A stretch of 38,862 nt of DNA from Pirellula sp. Its GTDB lineage: Bacteria; Planctomycetota; Planctomycetia; Pirellulales; Pirellulaceae. The stretch spans positions 1 through 38,862 of the forward strand of contig JAJTFB010000057.1 in the NCBI GenBank assembly GCA_021300015.1. Reading direction: 5' to 3'. The position numbers were made by a program, and so were the translations under genes. The notes under the pieces were generated by a model. The model worked only from the letters and a program-made list of their open reading frames with translations. It was not told the DNA's origin and made no database searches. How positions within the stretch are numbered: position 1 is the first letter of the stretch; the number at the start of each line of letters is the position of its first letter. Of the stretch, positions 1 to 8,023 are shown piece by piece.

Positions 1-944
1 TGATCGATCGATTCGTAGATCGATTTGTAAGCGTCTTTGTGTTCGGCGTACTTACCGACGACGGCGATACTCACTTCGTGCTTGGGATTTCTCAGAGAGT
101 ACAGCAAATTGTCCCAGGCTTCGAGTTTCGGCGGAGGGGTTACGATCCCAAAACGTTTGGTGATGAATTCGTCTAGGCGGTGGTCCCGGAGGGACAAGGG
201 GACTTCGTAGATCGAGAAATCCCGATCTTTCTCTTCGATGACCGCTTCGATGGGGACATTGCAGAACAAGGCTATTTTCTCTTGTTCCTCGCGCGAGATA
301 CTTTGCTCGCAACGGCAGATGAGCATATCGGGCTGGATGCCGATTTGCCGGAGTTGACCGACCGAGTGCTGGGTTGGTTTGGTTTTGATCTCTGCGGCGG
401 CCTTGAGGTACGGTACCAAGGTCAGGTGGATAAACAGGCAGTTTTCTCGGCCGACGTCTTGTGGGAACTGGCGAATCGCTTCGAGGAACGGCAAGCCTTC
501 GATGTCCCCGACGGTTCCTCCGATTTCCGTGATGACGATATCCGTTTTGGAATCGGCTAGCTTCAGGATCGCTTCTTTGATCTCGTTGGTAATATGGGGA
601 ATCACTTGGACGGTCTTGCCCAAAAAGAAGCCTTGGCGTTCCTTCTCGATAACCCTGAGATAGATCTGTCCGGTGGTGTAGTTGGAGTCCCGGTTGAGGA
701 TTCCGCTCGTGAACCGCTCGTAGTGTCCGAGGTCCAGATCGGTTTCGCTACCGTCATCGAGCACGTAGACTTCGCCGTGCTGGTAGGGGCTCATCGTTCC
801 GGGATCGACGTTGATGTAGGGGTCGAGTTTCTGCATCCGAACCCTCAATCCCCGGGCTTCTAGCAGCATACCAATCGAGGCACTCGTGAGGCCTTTTCCA
901 ATCGAACTGACCACGCCGCCGGTCACGAAAATATGCTTGGTCAT
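1..944 (-). CDS. pyrG: CTP synthase, N-terminal part (cut by window edge)
   Basis: Makes CTP from UTP, ATP and glutamine in the cytoplasm, the last step of de novo pyrimidine nucleotide synthesis. The minus strand from the ATG at 944 reads [18 protein letters not shown], the classic start of the synthetase domain with its P-loop-like [10 protein letters not shown], followed by the conserved stretch around the [19 protein letters not shown] motif. The frame stays open to base 1, where it reads [17 protein letters not shown], the usual link into the C-terminal glutamine amidotransferase domain. About 314 of the usual ~540 residues are present; the catalytic Cys-His-Glu domain lies beyond the left edge. 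A GGAAG ribosome-binding site precedes the ATG. The gene is divergent from the DUF6580-type gene. Identification is secure. Confidence 0.96.
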   Translation of the reverse strand, partial: MTKHIFVTGGVVSSIGKGLTSASIGMLLEARGLRVRMQKLDPYINVDPGTMSPYQHGEVYVLDDGSETDLDLGHYERFTSGILNRDSNYTTGQIYLRVIEKERQGFFLGKTVQVIPHITNEIKEAILKLADSKTDIVITEIGGTVGDIEGLPFLEAIRQFPQDVGRENCLFIHLTLVPYLKAAAEIKTKPTQHSVGQLRQIGIQPDMLICRCEQSISREEQEKIALFCNVPIEAVIEEKDRDFSIYEVPLSLRDHRLDEFITKRFGIVTPPPKLEAWDNLLYSLRNPKHEVSIAVVGKYAEHKDAYKSIYESID

Positions 945-1090
945 GGCTTCCAAACCCCCGATGCTAGGCCCGTTCGCGTGAGAATCTAACCCCTGAAAAC
1001 GACATCGTAACGTTTTTTTCCAGGTTCGACAAACCGCAGCTTAGGTTCCACGTCGAATCCGCATTGGACCGGGACGAGGAATTCCCTGTC

Positions 1091-1099
1091 TGCTACAAT
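1091..1099 (+). promoter_or_regulatory. Possible extended -10 promoter
   Basis: TGCTACAAT fits an extended -10 element (TGN followed by a TATAAT-like hexamer, TACAAT at 1094-1099). It lies about 95 bases upstream of the membrane-protein ATG at 1194. No -35 hexamer is found at 16-18 bases, so this is a weak call. Confidence 0.25.
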
Positions 1100-1193
1100 G
1101 TCAGAGCTTGCACAGACTCGGTTTTCCCATAAGCTATCGCGAAGAACCGGGCCTTAAATCATCCATCCAGAAACGTTCCAAAGGTTGCTTGTC

Positions 1194-1892
1194 ATGCCGA
1201 CCCCTTTTCGTGAGGATTCTCGCTTGTCCGATCCCACTTCATCGAGTCTCGCGGCGAGTCCTACGGCGATTCTTACGCCGGGTCTCCGTTTGATGCTGAT
1301 GGTCCTTTTGCTTGGACTGACGTTGGCCCTGCGTTTTGCGCCCTTGCCTGAAAATTTCTCGGCCTTCGGCGCCCTGGCGATTTTTTGCGGAATGTTTGCT
1401 CGGGGTGGACTGCGTTGGTGGTTCCCGCTGTTAGCCTTGTTCGCAGCCGATTGCATCGGCCAGCTGGCTCGCGTGCCAGGCATGGGTTTTTACCATCCTG
1501 AGTCGATGCTGCTTAACTACGCTGGGCTGGCTGTGATGATCCTCGTCGGAGCGGTCTTGGGAAATTGGTCTGGTCGCTCTGGTACGGGTTCCGGCAAGGC
1601 CCTTTTCGGAATCTCCCTTCCGCTAGGGGTCGCTAGGATTGCAGCGACCGCTTTGATCGCCTCGGCATGTTTCTTCCTCCTGAGCAATTTCGGTGCTTGG
1701 CTCGATCCGCTCATGCAGTACGAAAAGAGTCCCGCAGGGTTGCTTCAATGCTACGTCGCAGGTCTCCCCTTCTGGAGAGCAACCCTGGTCAGCGACGTTC
1801 TGTTTTCTGTTGGCTTTTGGGCGTTTGCCGCACTGTTTGCTTCGGTCGCCAAACCCCGCGCATTGGCCGGTCAGAAGGTCAGTCGATCGTAG
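1194..1892 (+). CDS. DUF6580-type integral membrane protein
   Basis: A 232-residue polytopic membrane protein of unknown transport or structural role. After a ~28-residue polar N-terminus come about five hydrophobic segments. The stretch NFSAFGALAIFCGMF, followed by LRWWFPLLALFAADCIG and a tyrosine/proline-containing loop before LLNYAGLAVMILVGAV, resembles the DUF6580 family, whose members look like small-molecule transporter S-components. This family match is from memory of the pattern. A TTG nine bases upstream (1185) is in frame, but the ATG at 1194 is preferred. The gene ends 25 bases before the convergent slyX. No partner gene for a transporter is nearby, so the substrate cannot be guessed. 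Confidence 0.75.
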   Translation: MPTPFREDSRLSDPTSSSLAASPTAILTPGLRLMLMVLLLGLTLALRFAPLPENFSAFGALAIFCGMFARGGLRWWFPLLALFAADCIGQLARVPGMGFYHPESMLLNYAGLAVMILVGAVLGNWSGRSGTGSGKALFGISLPLGVARIAATALIASACFFLLSNFGAWLDPLMQYEKSPAGLLQCYVAGLPFWRATLVSDVLFSVGFWAFAALFASVAKPRALAGQKVSRS

Positions 1893-1917
1893 TTCGATCT
1901 CAGCCGATGCAACGGCA

Positions 1918-2136
1918 TCAGTAGTGAGGCGGTATTTCGTCTTGGGCCGACCGCGTCGGACGGTTGGAGTCCTGCACTTGACGGAAGTCGCTTGCAAGTT
2001 GTTTGAGCTCACGTCGCAGTTGATCGATTTGACGGCCCTGATCGATGATCACTTGATTCAGGTCGGAAATAGTCTTCTGTGCATGCATCAAGATGCATTC
2101 GACGTCGGTCAGGCGTTGCTCGGTAGGCTTGGACAA
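1918..2136 (-). CDS. slyX: SlyX family protein
   Basis: A 72-residue cytoplasmic protein that is nearly all one amphipathic helix and likely forms a coiled coil. It has the SlyX hallmarks: an N-terminal RLTDVECILMHAQKTI-type heptad pattern, the centre DLNQVIIDQGRQIDQLRREL, and the C-terminal ending PPHY, which is typical of SlyX. The biochemical role of SlyX is not known; E. coli slyX is named only for its position near slyD. Here it lies 74 bases downstream of holB on the same strand and may be the last gene of that transcript. Its length matches the family. Confidence 0.88.
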   Translation of the reverse strand: MSKPTEQRLTDVECILMHAQKTISDLNQVIIDQGRQIDQLRRELKQLASDFRQVQDSNRPTRSAQDEIPPHY

Positions 2137-2210
2137 GTGAATCCTCTCGTAGCGATTTCAGCGGGTTGTAAACATTCAATCTTTAAAACCGTAACGAGCA
2201 ACAGCCTCGA

Positions 2211-3254
2211 TTACAATCGAGCCGTTCGGCAAATGTTTGCCGACCAGGCTTCCAGCAATGCGGCCGGAGCGATGAACCGCTGGATGTTTTCGCGGGCCTC
2301 CTGAGTCAATTCGATCAGCTCGATGATTGTCCGAGCCGACAAATTCCTCATCGGTGCAAATCGCTCCTCGGGCTCCATTCCCTTTTGCGATCCGATGTGC
2401 ATCTGTGTCCAGAGCGAGTTGCGCAGGACATCGATGACCTCATCGAGACACCACTTGAGTCGGTCGCGTCTTGGTTGCCCTTCGGGGGTCGATTGGTTGA
2501 GATGGTCGATAATCGACTTGGTAAAGCCGATGAAATCCATGGGGCGTTGTTGCAAGTAAGCGTGGATTTGGTTTCGGAAATCTTGGAGCGTAGGGTCGTT
2601 GAGTTCTTGGGCATATTGGATCGATCCATGGGCGCGTTGAGCAAGTTCGCGAGCTGCCGATGGGTCGCTAACGAGCTGGTGCCGCAGGATCAGTTCGGTG
2701 ACGTGTGCATCTGCCAGCGGAGAGAATCTCACGATTTGAGATCTCGAGCGGATCGTGCTGAGCTGTCGCTTTTCAGAGGTACCAAGTAGAAAGATCACCG
2801 CACCCGGAGGTGGCTCCTCGAGGGTTTTTAGCAAGCTATTGGCTGTGTCCTCCTTGAGGGTGTCGGCATCGTCGATGATGGCGATTTTGCGACGATTCGA
2901 ATAGGGCCTGATGCGCAGTTCGTAGCAAAACCCTTCCCGCATCCTCGCTCCATCCGAACCGAGCAACTGGTCGATCGTTAGGACCGATTTTTCAGGGTCT
3001 CTGGCCAAATAGAGAACATCTGGATGCGTCTGACTTTCGACCTGAACGCAGGTTTCGCAGCGGTTGCAGACGCTCAATTCCTTGGGGTCTGTTTGTGTAC
3101 AAAGAAGGGACTTGGCGATCAGTTTGCAAAAGGTCCTTTTCCCGATCCCCGTCGGTCCGACCATTAGAAACGTGCTTGCAAGTTTGCTCTGTCCGATCGC
3201 GTTGGCAAACCACTTTTGCTGGCGTTGGTGGCCCAGGAAAGTCGTCCAGTCCAT
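2211..3254 (-). CDS. holB: DNA polymerase III delta-prime subunit
   Basis: A 347-residue clamp-loader subunit of the AAA+ family that helps load the beta sliding clamp at replication forks. It shows the N-terminal 'FLGHQRQQKWFANAI' opening, a complete Walker A (GPTGIGKRT), a four-cysteine zinc module (LLC ... CNRCETC), the IIDDADTL Walker B region, LLKTLEEPPPGAVIFLLGT, and TIRSRSQ in the position of the SRC motif. The ATG at 3254 shares its A with the TGA stop of the upstream gene (TGATG); a GTG at 3257 is also in frame, giving a four-base overlap. Either start implies translational coupling to the one-TM protein upstream. The intact Walker A is worth noting because E. coli delta-prime does not bind ATP productively, although many other bacteria keep the motif. 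Confidence 0.92.
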   Translation of the reverse strand: MDWTTFLGHQRQQKWFANAIGQSKLASTFLMVGPTGIGKRTFCKLIAKSLLCTQTDPKELSVCNRCETCVQVESQTHPDVLYLARDPEKSVLTIDQLLGSDGARMREGFCYELRIRPYSNRRKIAIIDDADTLKEDTANSLLKTLEEPPPGAVIFLLGTSEKRQLSTIRSRSQIVRFSPLADAHVTELILRHQLVSDPSAARELAQRAHGSIQYAQELNDPTLQDFRNQIHAYLQQRPMDFIGFTKSIIDHLNQSTPEGQPRRDRLKWCLDEVIDVLRNSLWTQMHIGSQKGMEPEERFAPMRNLSARTIIELIELTQEARENIQRFIAPAALLEAWSANICRTARL

Positions 3255-3835
3255 CACCTGCTTACCGGTTCAAAATAGGGAGGGGTCTTGAGTCTTAGCA
3301 AGGTTTTGGTCCAGGTCCCAAGAGTTCCTTGTTCACTGGATTTTCTCAATTGTTCTTTTTCCAAAAGATTCAGCAAGCCGCTCCCGGCCTTGATCTCCGT
3401 GATGGGTGCAGTTGGGGGAAGCGATCGTTGCGAAAGGAGCGCTTCGAGCATCTCCTCGAGTTTGCTTGCGGATGTGACTTGCCTGTCGAACTGGCGACTC
3501 TCTGCGAATTGGGCGTAGTGATACCGCCAGTCCATCAGAGTCGGCGAATTTTCCAGGTAGTTTACGCTGGCAAGAAACTGTTCGGCTTGGTCGAACCTTT
3601 GGGCAAGTTCCTTGGAGGCCTCGGGCCACGCCGAGCGAGAGGCATCGAGTCGGTTCATGATGGTTTGGAACTGAAGTCCGATCGCAAGAACGGAAATCAG
3701 TCCCAAGATCAAAATCATTGAAAAAGCGACGACGGCGATCTTTCCGGGAATGCGGTCGACTTGCTCGACTGGGACTTCCTTCTCGATGGCCTTGGGAATA
3801 GCCTCTACATCGATGATTTCGTCGAAGTTTCTCAC
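3254..3835 (-). CDS. Hypothetical single-span membrane protein
   Basis: A 193-residue protein I do not recognise. Residues 1-30 are polar and acidic; one strongly hydrophobic segment (around KIAVVAFSMILILGLISVLAIGL) spans roughly residues 32-54. The remainder is a helical, charged region rich in Glu/Gln/Arg that probably lies outside the cytoplasm or forms a coiled coil. It starts with a GTG at 3835 that overlaps the oxidoreductase stop by four bases (GTGA), and its stop overlaps the holB start. Such tight junctions on both sides indicate co-translation, but the function does not follow from the neighbours. A scaffold or envelope-anchored protein is possible; this is a guess. Confidence 0.72.
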   Translation of the reverse strand: MRNFDEIIDVEAIPKAIEKEVPVEQVDRIPGKIAVVAFSMILILGLISVLAIGLQFQTIMNRLDASRSAWPEASKELAQRFDQAEQFLASVNYLENSPTLMDWRYHYAQFAESRQFDRQVTSASKLEEMLEALLSQRSLPPTAPITEIKAGSGLLNLLEKEQLRKSSEQGTLGTWTKTLLRLKTPPYFEPVSR

Positions 3836-5619
3836 GTGTGGATCTTGTACTCTTTGAGGCGTTGCATTTCATCGGCCACGCTGCTGCCATCGGGAGTATC
3901 ATCGCTGGCGATATCGAACCAGGACTCCTCGAATTTCACGTAGCCGGACTCGCCCCGAGCGGACTTTTGCAAGGCCACGTTGGTCGTCAGCGAGATGATC
4001 GCGTCGGCCATGGCGACCTTGGGGTAGCAACGGGGTTTGTTCTCTGGCGAATTGTTGCGTATGCAATAAGCCCAATGTTCAATTTCTTCGGTGTATCCTC
4101 GGCTGACTGGCCCTGACGTAGCGGCGGCTTTGGAGACCGGTGAGGAAGCCCCCCCGCTGGCTTGGGTGTCGAGCGCATAGCCTGCACCGGCAGCCTTGAC
4201 TCCCGCTGCAGCGCTCGTGTCGCTCTTGGCGTAGAGCATGACTTCTTGTTCTTTTTCCAGGACCAAGGTTCCTTTGGTACCCATGACGACCTCACCATAA
4301 CCGCCGTATCCGTTTCCATTGATCGAGGAATAGGTAACGACAATTTTCTTGTTTGGATCCTGCTCGTAGCTTGGGACCCCCTTGAGGCCGCCGGCTTGGC
4401 GATAGCCCAGATCGAATTTTTCGTTGTACTCTGGACCAGGGAACTCGTAGGTGCAATAGACATGGTCTTCGGCATCGCGATCGGCCGGGAAAATATGACG
4501 TCCGCCGACGGCGTGGACGGTCAGTGGATGGGCCTTTTTCCCGTCGGTACGCAGGGCGCTGCAGAAGATGGTGGCCGCATCGAGTTGGTGGCTGCCGAGT
4601 TCACCCATCAATCCGGCACCTGTCCGATTGAACAGCCGCCATCGGATAAGTTCCTCCATGGCCGATATGGTTCGGTTGCCGATGGATTTCTCCTGATAGC
4701 CGAATCGGGCTGCGTCTACTTCGTCGGACATCCAGGCTTTCTGCTGGGCGATCTTGCGCTCGAGTTGCTCGATTTCCGAGGGGCTCTTGGCCTTCTCCAG
4801 TTCCTTGACGTATTTATCCAAGTCGGATTTGATGCGATCGACCTTGGAATCTGGATCTCCGCCGACCATCGGTGGCTGCCAGGAGTCGTTTCCAGGTAGA
4901 TTGCCTCGATGCCATTGGGCTCGGATGTGGTGCAATTGCCCGAGCATTCCCCAGCGGATCAAATGCACGGCGTTGTCGTAGAGAACGCTGTAGTGGCGTT
5001 GGTGGCCGGTGGCCAAGTACAACGATTCGCCCGATGGACCCTTCAATTCCTCGGCAAGCCTCGCCATGACCTTGCACTGTGCGACGTTGTGGGCCATGAG
5101 TTTCTCGGTAAGTACGTGCTTGCCTTTCATCATCGCTTTGATCGCGATCGGTGCGTGCAAGTGGAGCGGCAAGGCGATGATGATCGCTTCGATGCTATCG
5201 TCGTTGAGCAAAGCCTCGACGCCCCCGTTGGACGCATCGTAAACCTTGACATTCCTGCGAGCTTCTTCCTCTCCGGAATACTTGTACTGCTTGATCAAAC
5301 CCGGTCGCGTCGGGGTGGTCCAGTCGCCGTGGAACGCGCGGTAGATGCTGTAGGGCCGAATATCGGCAACGGCCGTGACTTGGACGTACTCCGGGGTGCA
5401 ACCGCCGATAAGTACGTTGCCTTCATCACCCGTTCCGATGACGCCGACTCGGACTGGATTGGCAAACTTTTCGTATCCGAAGTACATCGCCCCTAGGCCC
5501 GCTCCGCTGACGGCACCGGCGGCGATGACCCCTTGGAGAAACTCGCGGCGGGTAAAGCCCACGGCTTCGTGATAATTGTCCTGACCAACTGCCTTGTCTT
5601 CTGCACTCAACGTTCGCAT
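3832..5619 (-). CDS. Tat-exported Gfo/Idh/MocA family oxidoreductase
   Basis: A 595-residue NAD(P)-dependent oxidoreductase of the Gfo/Idh/MocA family, which usually acts on sugars or sugar derivatives. Residues 23-45 form a twin-arginine signal (TRREFLQGVIAAG), so the enzyme is probably exported folded with its cofactor. The Rossmann fold starts at residue ~57 (RVGVIGTGDEGN), and VLTEKLMAHN near residue 165 corresponds to the family's EKP motif. The protein is much longer than the usual 350-400 residues because of two insertions. One is a lysine/glutamate-rich coiled-coil-like stretch around residues 260-300; the other is an Ala/Gly/Ser-rich stretch near residues 450-500. It lies 70 bases downstream of the DoxX-like gene and overlaps the next gene by four bases. 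Planctomycetes carry many such paralogues; the substrate is unknown. Confidence 0.9.
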   Translation of the reverse strand: MRTLSAEDKAVGQDNYHEAVGFTRREFLQGVIAAGAVSGAGLGAMYFGYEKFANPVRVGVIGTGDEGNVLIGGCTPEYVQVTAVADIRPYSIYRAFHGDWTTPTRPGLIKQYKYSGEEEARRNVKVYDASNGGVEALLNDDSIEAIIIALPLHLHAPIAIKAMMKGKHVLTEKLMAHNVAQCKVMARLAEELKGPSGESLYLATGHQRHYSVLYDNAVHLIRWGMLGQLHHIRAQWHRGNLPGNDSWQPPMVGGDPDSKVDRIKSDLDKYVKELEKAKSPSEIEQLERKIAQQKAWMSDEVDAARFGYQEKSIGNRTISAMEELIRWRLFNRTGAGLMGELGSHQLDAATIFCSALRTDGKKAHPLTVHAVGGRHIFPADRDAEDHVYCTYEFPGPEYNEKFDLGYRQAGGLKGVPSYEQDPNKKIVVTYSSINGNGYGGYGEVVMGTKGTLVLEKEQEVMLYAKSDTSAAAGVKAAGAGYALDTQASGGASSPVSKAAATSGPVSRGYTEEIEHWAYCIRNNSPENKPRCYPKVAMADAIISLTTNVALQKSARGESGYVKFEESWFDIASDDTPDGSSVADEMQRLKEYKIHT

Positions 5620-5689
5620 TCGATCACCTCGGAATAGGGTTGTTTACGGTGTTATTTTAAAGAGATTATAAGGTCCTGGGGGACGCTGC

Positions 5690-6631
5690 TTATGCGGGAA
5701 CTGTGGATTTGCGATTCCAAAAGCTCCAGGGGATGAAGTCCAACCCTGCGTAGCGTCCGGCATCGGCAAAGGCCACGACGAAACAGCCTAGCATCTCGAT
5801 GGCTTGGTAGTAGGTCGGACTAGTACCCGGAAAACCCGGGAATTGGCTAACAACTACCGAGGCCAAGAACAGACCAGCGGCCAAACCGGCCAGCGGGGTT
5901 AGCAGTCCTAGCAGCAGCAGAATACCGACCGACATGTCGAAAATCGGGATGATTTTATCGACCAGCTTGACCGAGATCGGTCCTTGACCCTCGAATTTGA
6001 ATTCGACCCTTTTGCGGATCGGTTTTCCTTGGGCATCTTTCGTCGGGGGTTTCTCAGGCTTCGGGTTGGCTTGTTCGTCCGTAGCGATCGCATTGAGCTT
6101 GTTGACCATCTCGGGGATGGTGTTGTCGATCTCGGCCAAAATCGGACGTCCCAGGGCCCGCCATTTCCCTTCGATATCGTCCTGTTGCTTTCGCAGCGAT
6201 TCGATTTTGGTACGGGATGGTTCGCTTTGAAGTTTGGCGATGCGCTCGAATCCGTTTTTGTATTCCTCGATCTGAGGCTTCCACGTGTCATACGATTCTT
6301 TTCGCTTGGCCTTCGAATCGGCAAGAATCGTGTCGACTTCCTTGCACTGATCCTCGTTCAGAGCGAACTCTCGTTTGATCTGCTCTCCATAGGCTTCGCA
6401 AGCATCCGACATCGATTTCGCATCGATTCGAATCGCGCCGTCATGGTCGGGGATCATCGACTGGAACTGCTTGGCAAATGGCCCTTTGGCGGCCGAAAGA
6501 AAAGGGGTCGACGAAAAGCCCTCTTTGACCTTCACGGCACCTTCTTGGAAAAAGTGCCATCCAATGACCAATCTCAAAAGAACCAGGAACAGGATCGCTG
6601 GAAAGGTCAATTTGGCTTTTTTAAAGAGCAT
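5690..6631 (-). CDS. DoxX-like membrane protein with a large inserted helical domain
   Basis: A 313-residue protein with one transmembrane segment at residues 9-27 (ending LVIGWHFFQEGAVK, a DoxX-type first helix) and three more from about 226 onward. The C-terminal part, GILLLLGLLTPLAGLAAG followed by an AIEMLGCFVVAFADAGRYAGLD-type end, is typical of the DoxX/SURF4-like family. Between the first and second helices sits a soluble insert of about 195 residues, rich in Lys/Glu and probably coiled-coil, with a proline/lysine-rich stretch near residue 190. Ordinary DoxX proteins are ~130-150 residues. DoxX proteins are linked to quinone or sulphur redox chemistry in some organisms. The oxidoreductase gene lies 70 bases downstream on the same strand, so the two are likely co-transcribed and may share a redox role. 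Confidence 0.85.
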   Translation of the reverse strand: MLFKKAKLTFPAILFLVLLRLVIGWHFFQEGAVKVKEGFSSTPFLSAAKGPFAKQFQSMIPDHDGAIRIDAKSMSDACEAYGEQIKREFALNEDQCKEVDTILADSKAKRKESYDTWKPQIEEYKNGFERIAKLQSEPSRTKIESLRKQQDDIEGKWRALGRPILAEIDNTIPEMVNKLNAIATDEQANPKPEKPPTKDAQGKPIRKRVEFKFEGQGPISVKLVDKIIPIFDMSVGILLLLGLLTPLAGLAAGLFLASVVVSQFPGFPGTSPTYYQAIEMLGCFVVAFADAGRYAGLDFIPWSFWNRKSTVPA

Positions 6632-6754
6632 GGATCAAGTCCGGATAGTTCGGCAGGTGGGAGATGCAGGTGGGTGTCTGTGGATCTGGTCGTATAGTAT
6701 GTTACAAAAACTGCCATAAGCCAAGACTCTAGGTCGGCCAAGCCGGACATTAGT

Positions 6755-8023
6755 TCAACTGTTTTCTTCGATTGCGTGAATGATTTCGCCGGGGGAAATC
6801 TCTTGTCGGTAGTAGATGACCTGGTGGTTTTTAGAAAAAGCGTGTTTCTTCCATTGCGCCTTTAACGTCTGGGGGATCGCCAGGAGCAAGGGGGTGTCGG
6901 CAAAGGTATTGAGGACCTCGGATTTGTGCCGGATGTACTCAGGGGTCCAAAACCCCACAATTTCCAGCAATATCCGGGTGCCTGATGGGGTAACGACGGT
7001 AAAGTCGGGGAAAAAGACCCGCTGGCCTCGGACCAGGATGTCTCCTTCGCGGAGCAATTGCCAGCCCTCGAGCCCGGACTCTCGAGCGTGGAGAACTTGC
7101 ATCAGTTCCCAGTTTTCGATCAGGTTCGTCTCGATCTGCGAATCGGCAAGTTCGGGAGGCTCTACCGAGGATTGGAGTCCGCAGCGGTCATCGAGTTTGA
7201 GGGTCCAACGCTGTTTGCGTCCCCAAGGGGTATCGATGAATTTGGCGAACCCTTTTGGGACGATCGTAGCGACCAAGGACCAGCCGGTGCAGGAGAGGAG
7301 TCCTGGCAGGAGTTTTGCCATTTGCACTCCGTAGCGGTGGGTTCCCCGGAGGACCGAGGCGGGTCCATCGAGGGTGATTCGATACCCGTCGGATATCGAC
7401 TCGATGCGGTGCATTAAGTTTGCGAGTTTGGCATAGCGAAGGATCGCTTTCCAATCTCCCGTCGCATCGATGATCATCTGTCTTGCGCCCAGCAAGGCGG
7501 CTTGGGTCTGTGCGACGTTGTAGCGGGCAAGGAGTTCGTTGGTGTCTGAGGGGTATGGGAATTCGACCAAGCGGTGGTGGTCGATGATGTCCGAGAATAG
7601 CTGTTGCTCGAGTTGTGGCCAGGTCATTTTTTCCAGGGCGGCGATCTGCTCTTTGACTTCGGCTTGGGAATGGTCGAGGATCGATTCGATATTGTTCACC
7701 AGCGGATGAAGCGCTGCGGCTTGGCGAAATACTCGCTTGCGGAGCTCAGCGGTCTGCTTGGGTTTTCCAGCATCGAAATTCGAGGCGTCATCGAGCAGTT
7801 TGCAAAACGCGCCGACTCTACGTATCGGGCAAGCTGCATCGGCTTCGAGGATCCTTTGGATTTGGCCATGGAGGTTTTTTCTCGTCGTGCCTACCCCTTG
7901 GCGGTAGGCCTCGCACATCTGCTTGGCCAAATCGATGTATTGGGCATGCTCGTTGCGGTTCAACAGATCAGGAAGGATCTGGCCGTCGACGTAGCTTGCG
8001 ATGGCTAGTTCCTTGGTAAGCAT
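6755..8023 (-). CDS. Bax1-like nuclease (DUF790 family)
   Basis: A 422-residue homologue of Bax1, the nuclease partner of XPB helicase in archaeal nucleotide excision repair. The N-terminus MLTKELAIASYVDGQILPDLL and the C-terminal PD-(D/E)XK-like nuclease core (FPDFTVV, then LLEIVGFWTPEYIRHK) match the DUF790 pattern I know. The ATG at 8023 is preferred: the open frame extends upstream to 8209 but that part lies over the helicase gene and is compositionally odd. It overlaps the XPB gene by 56 bases, so both are almost certainly made together. In archaea Bax1 cuts DNA near the junction opened by XPB; the same role here is inferred from pairing. The stop is at 6755. Confidence 0.88.
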   Translation of the reverse strand: MLTKELAIASYVDGQILPDLLNRNEHAQYIDLAKQMCEAYRQGVGTTRKNLHGQIQRILEADAACPIRRVGAFCKLLDDASNFDAGKPKQTAELRKRVFRQAAALHPLVNNIESILDHSQAEVKEQIAALEKMTWPQLEQQLFSDIIDHHRLVEFPYPSDTNELLARYNVAQTQAALLGARQMIIDATGDWKAILRYAKLANLMHRIESISDGYRITLDGPASVLRGTHRYGVQMAKLLPGLLSCTGWSLVATIVPKGFAKFIDTPWGRKQRWTLKLDDRCGLQSSVEPPELADSQIETNLIENWELMQVLHARESGLEGWQLLREGDILVRGQRVFFPDFTVVTPSGTRILLEIVGFWTPEYIRHKSEVLNTFADTPLLLAIPQTLKAQWKKHAFSKNHQVIYYRQEISPGEIIHAIEENS

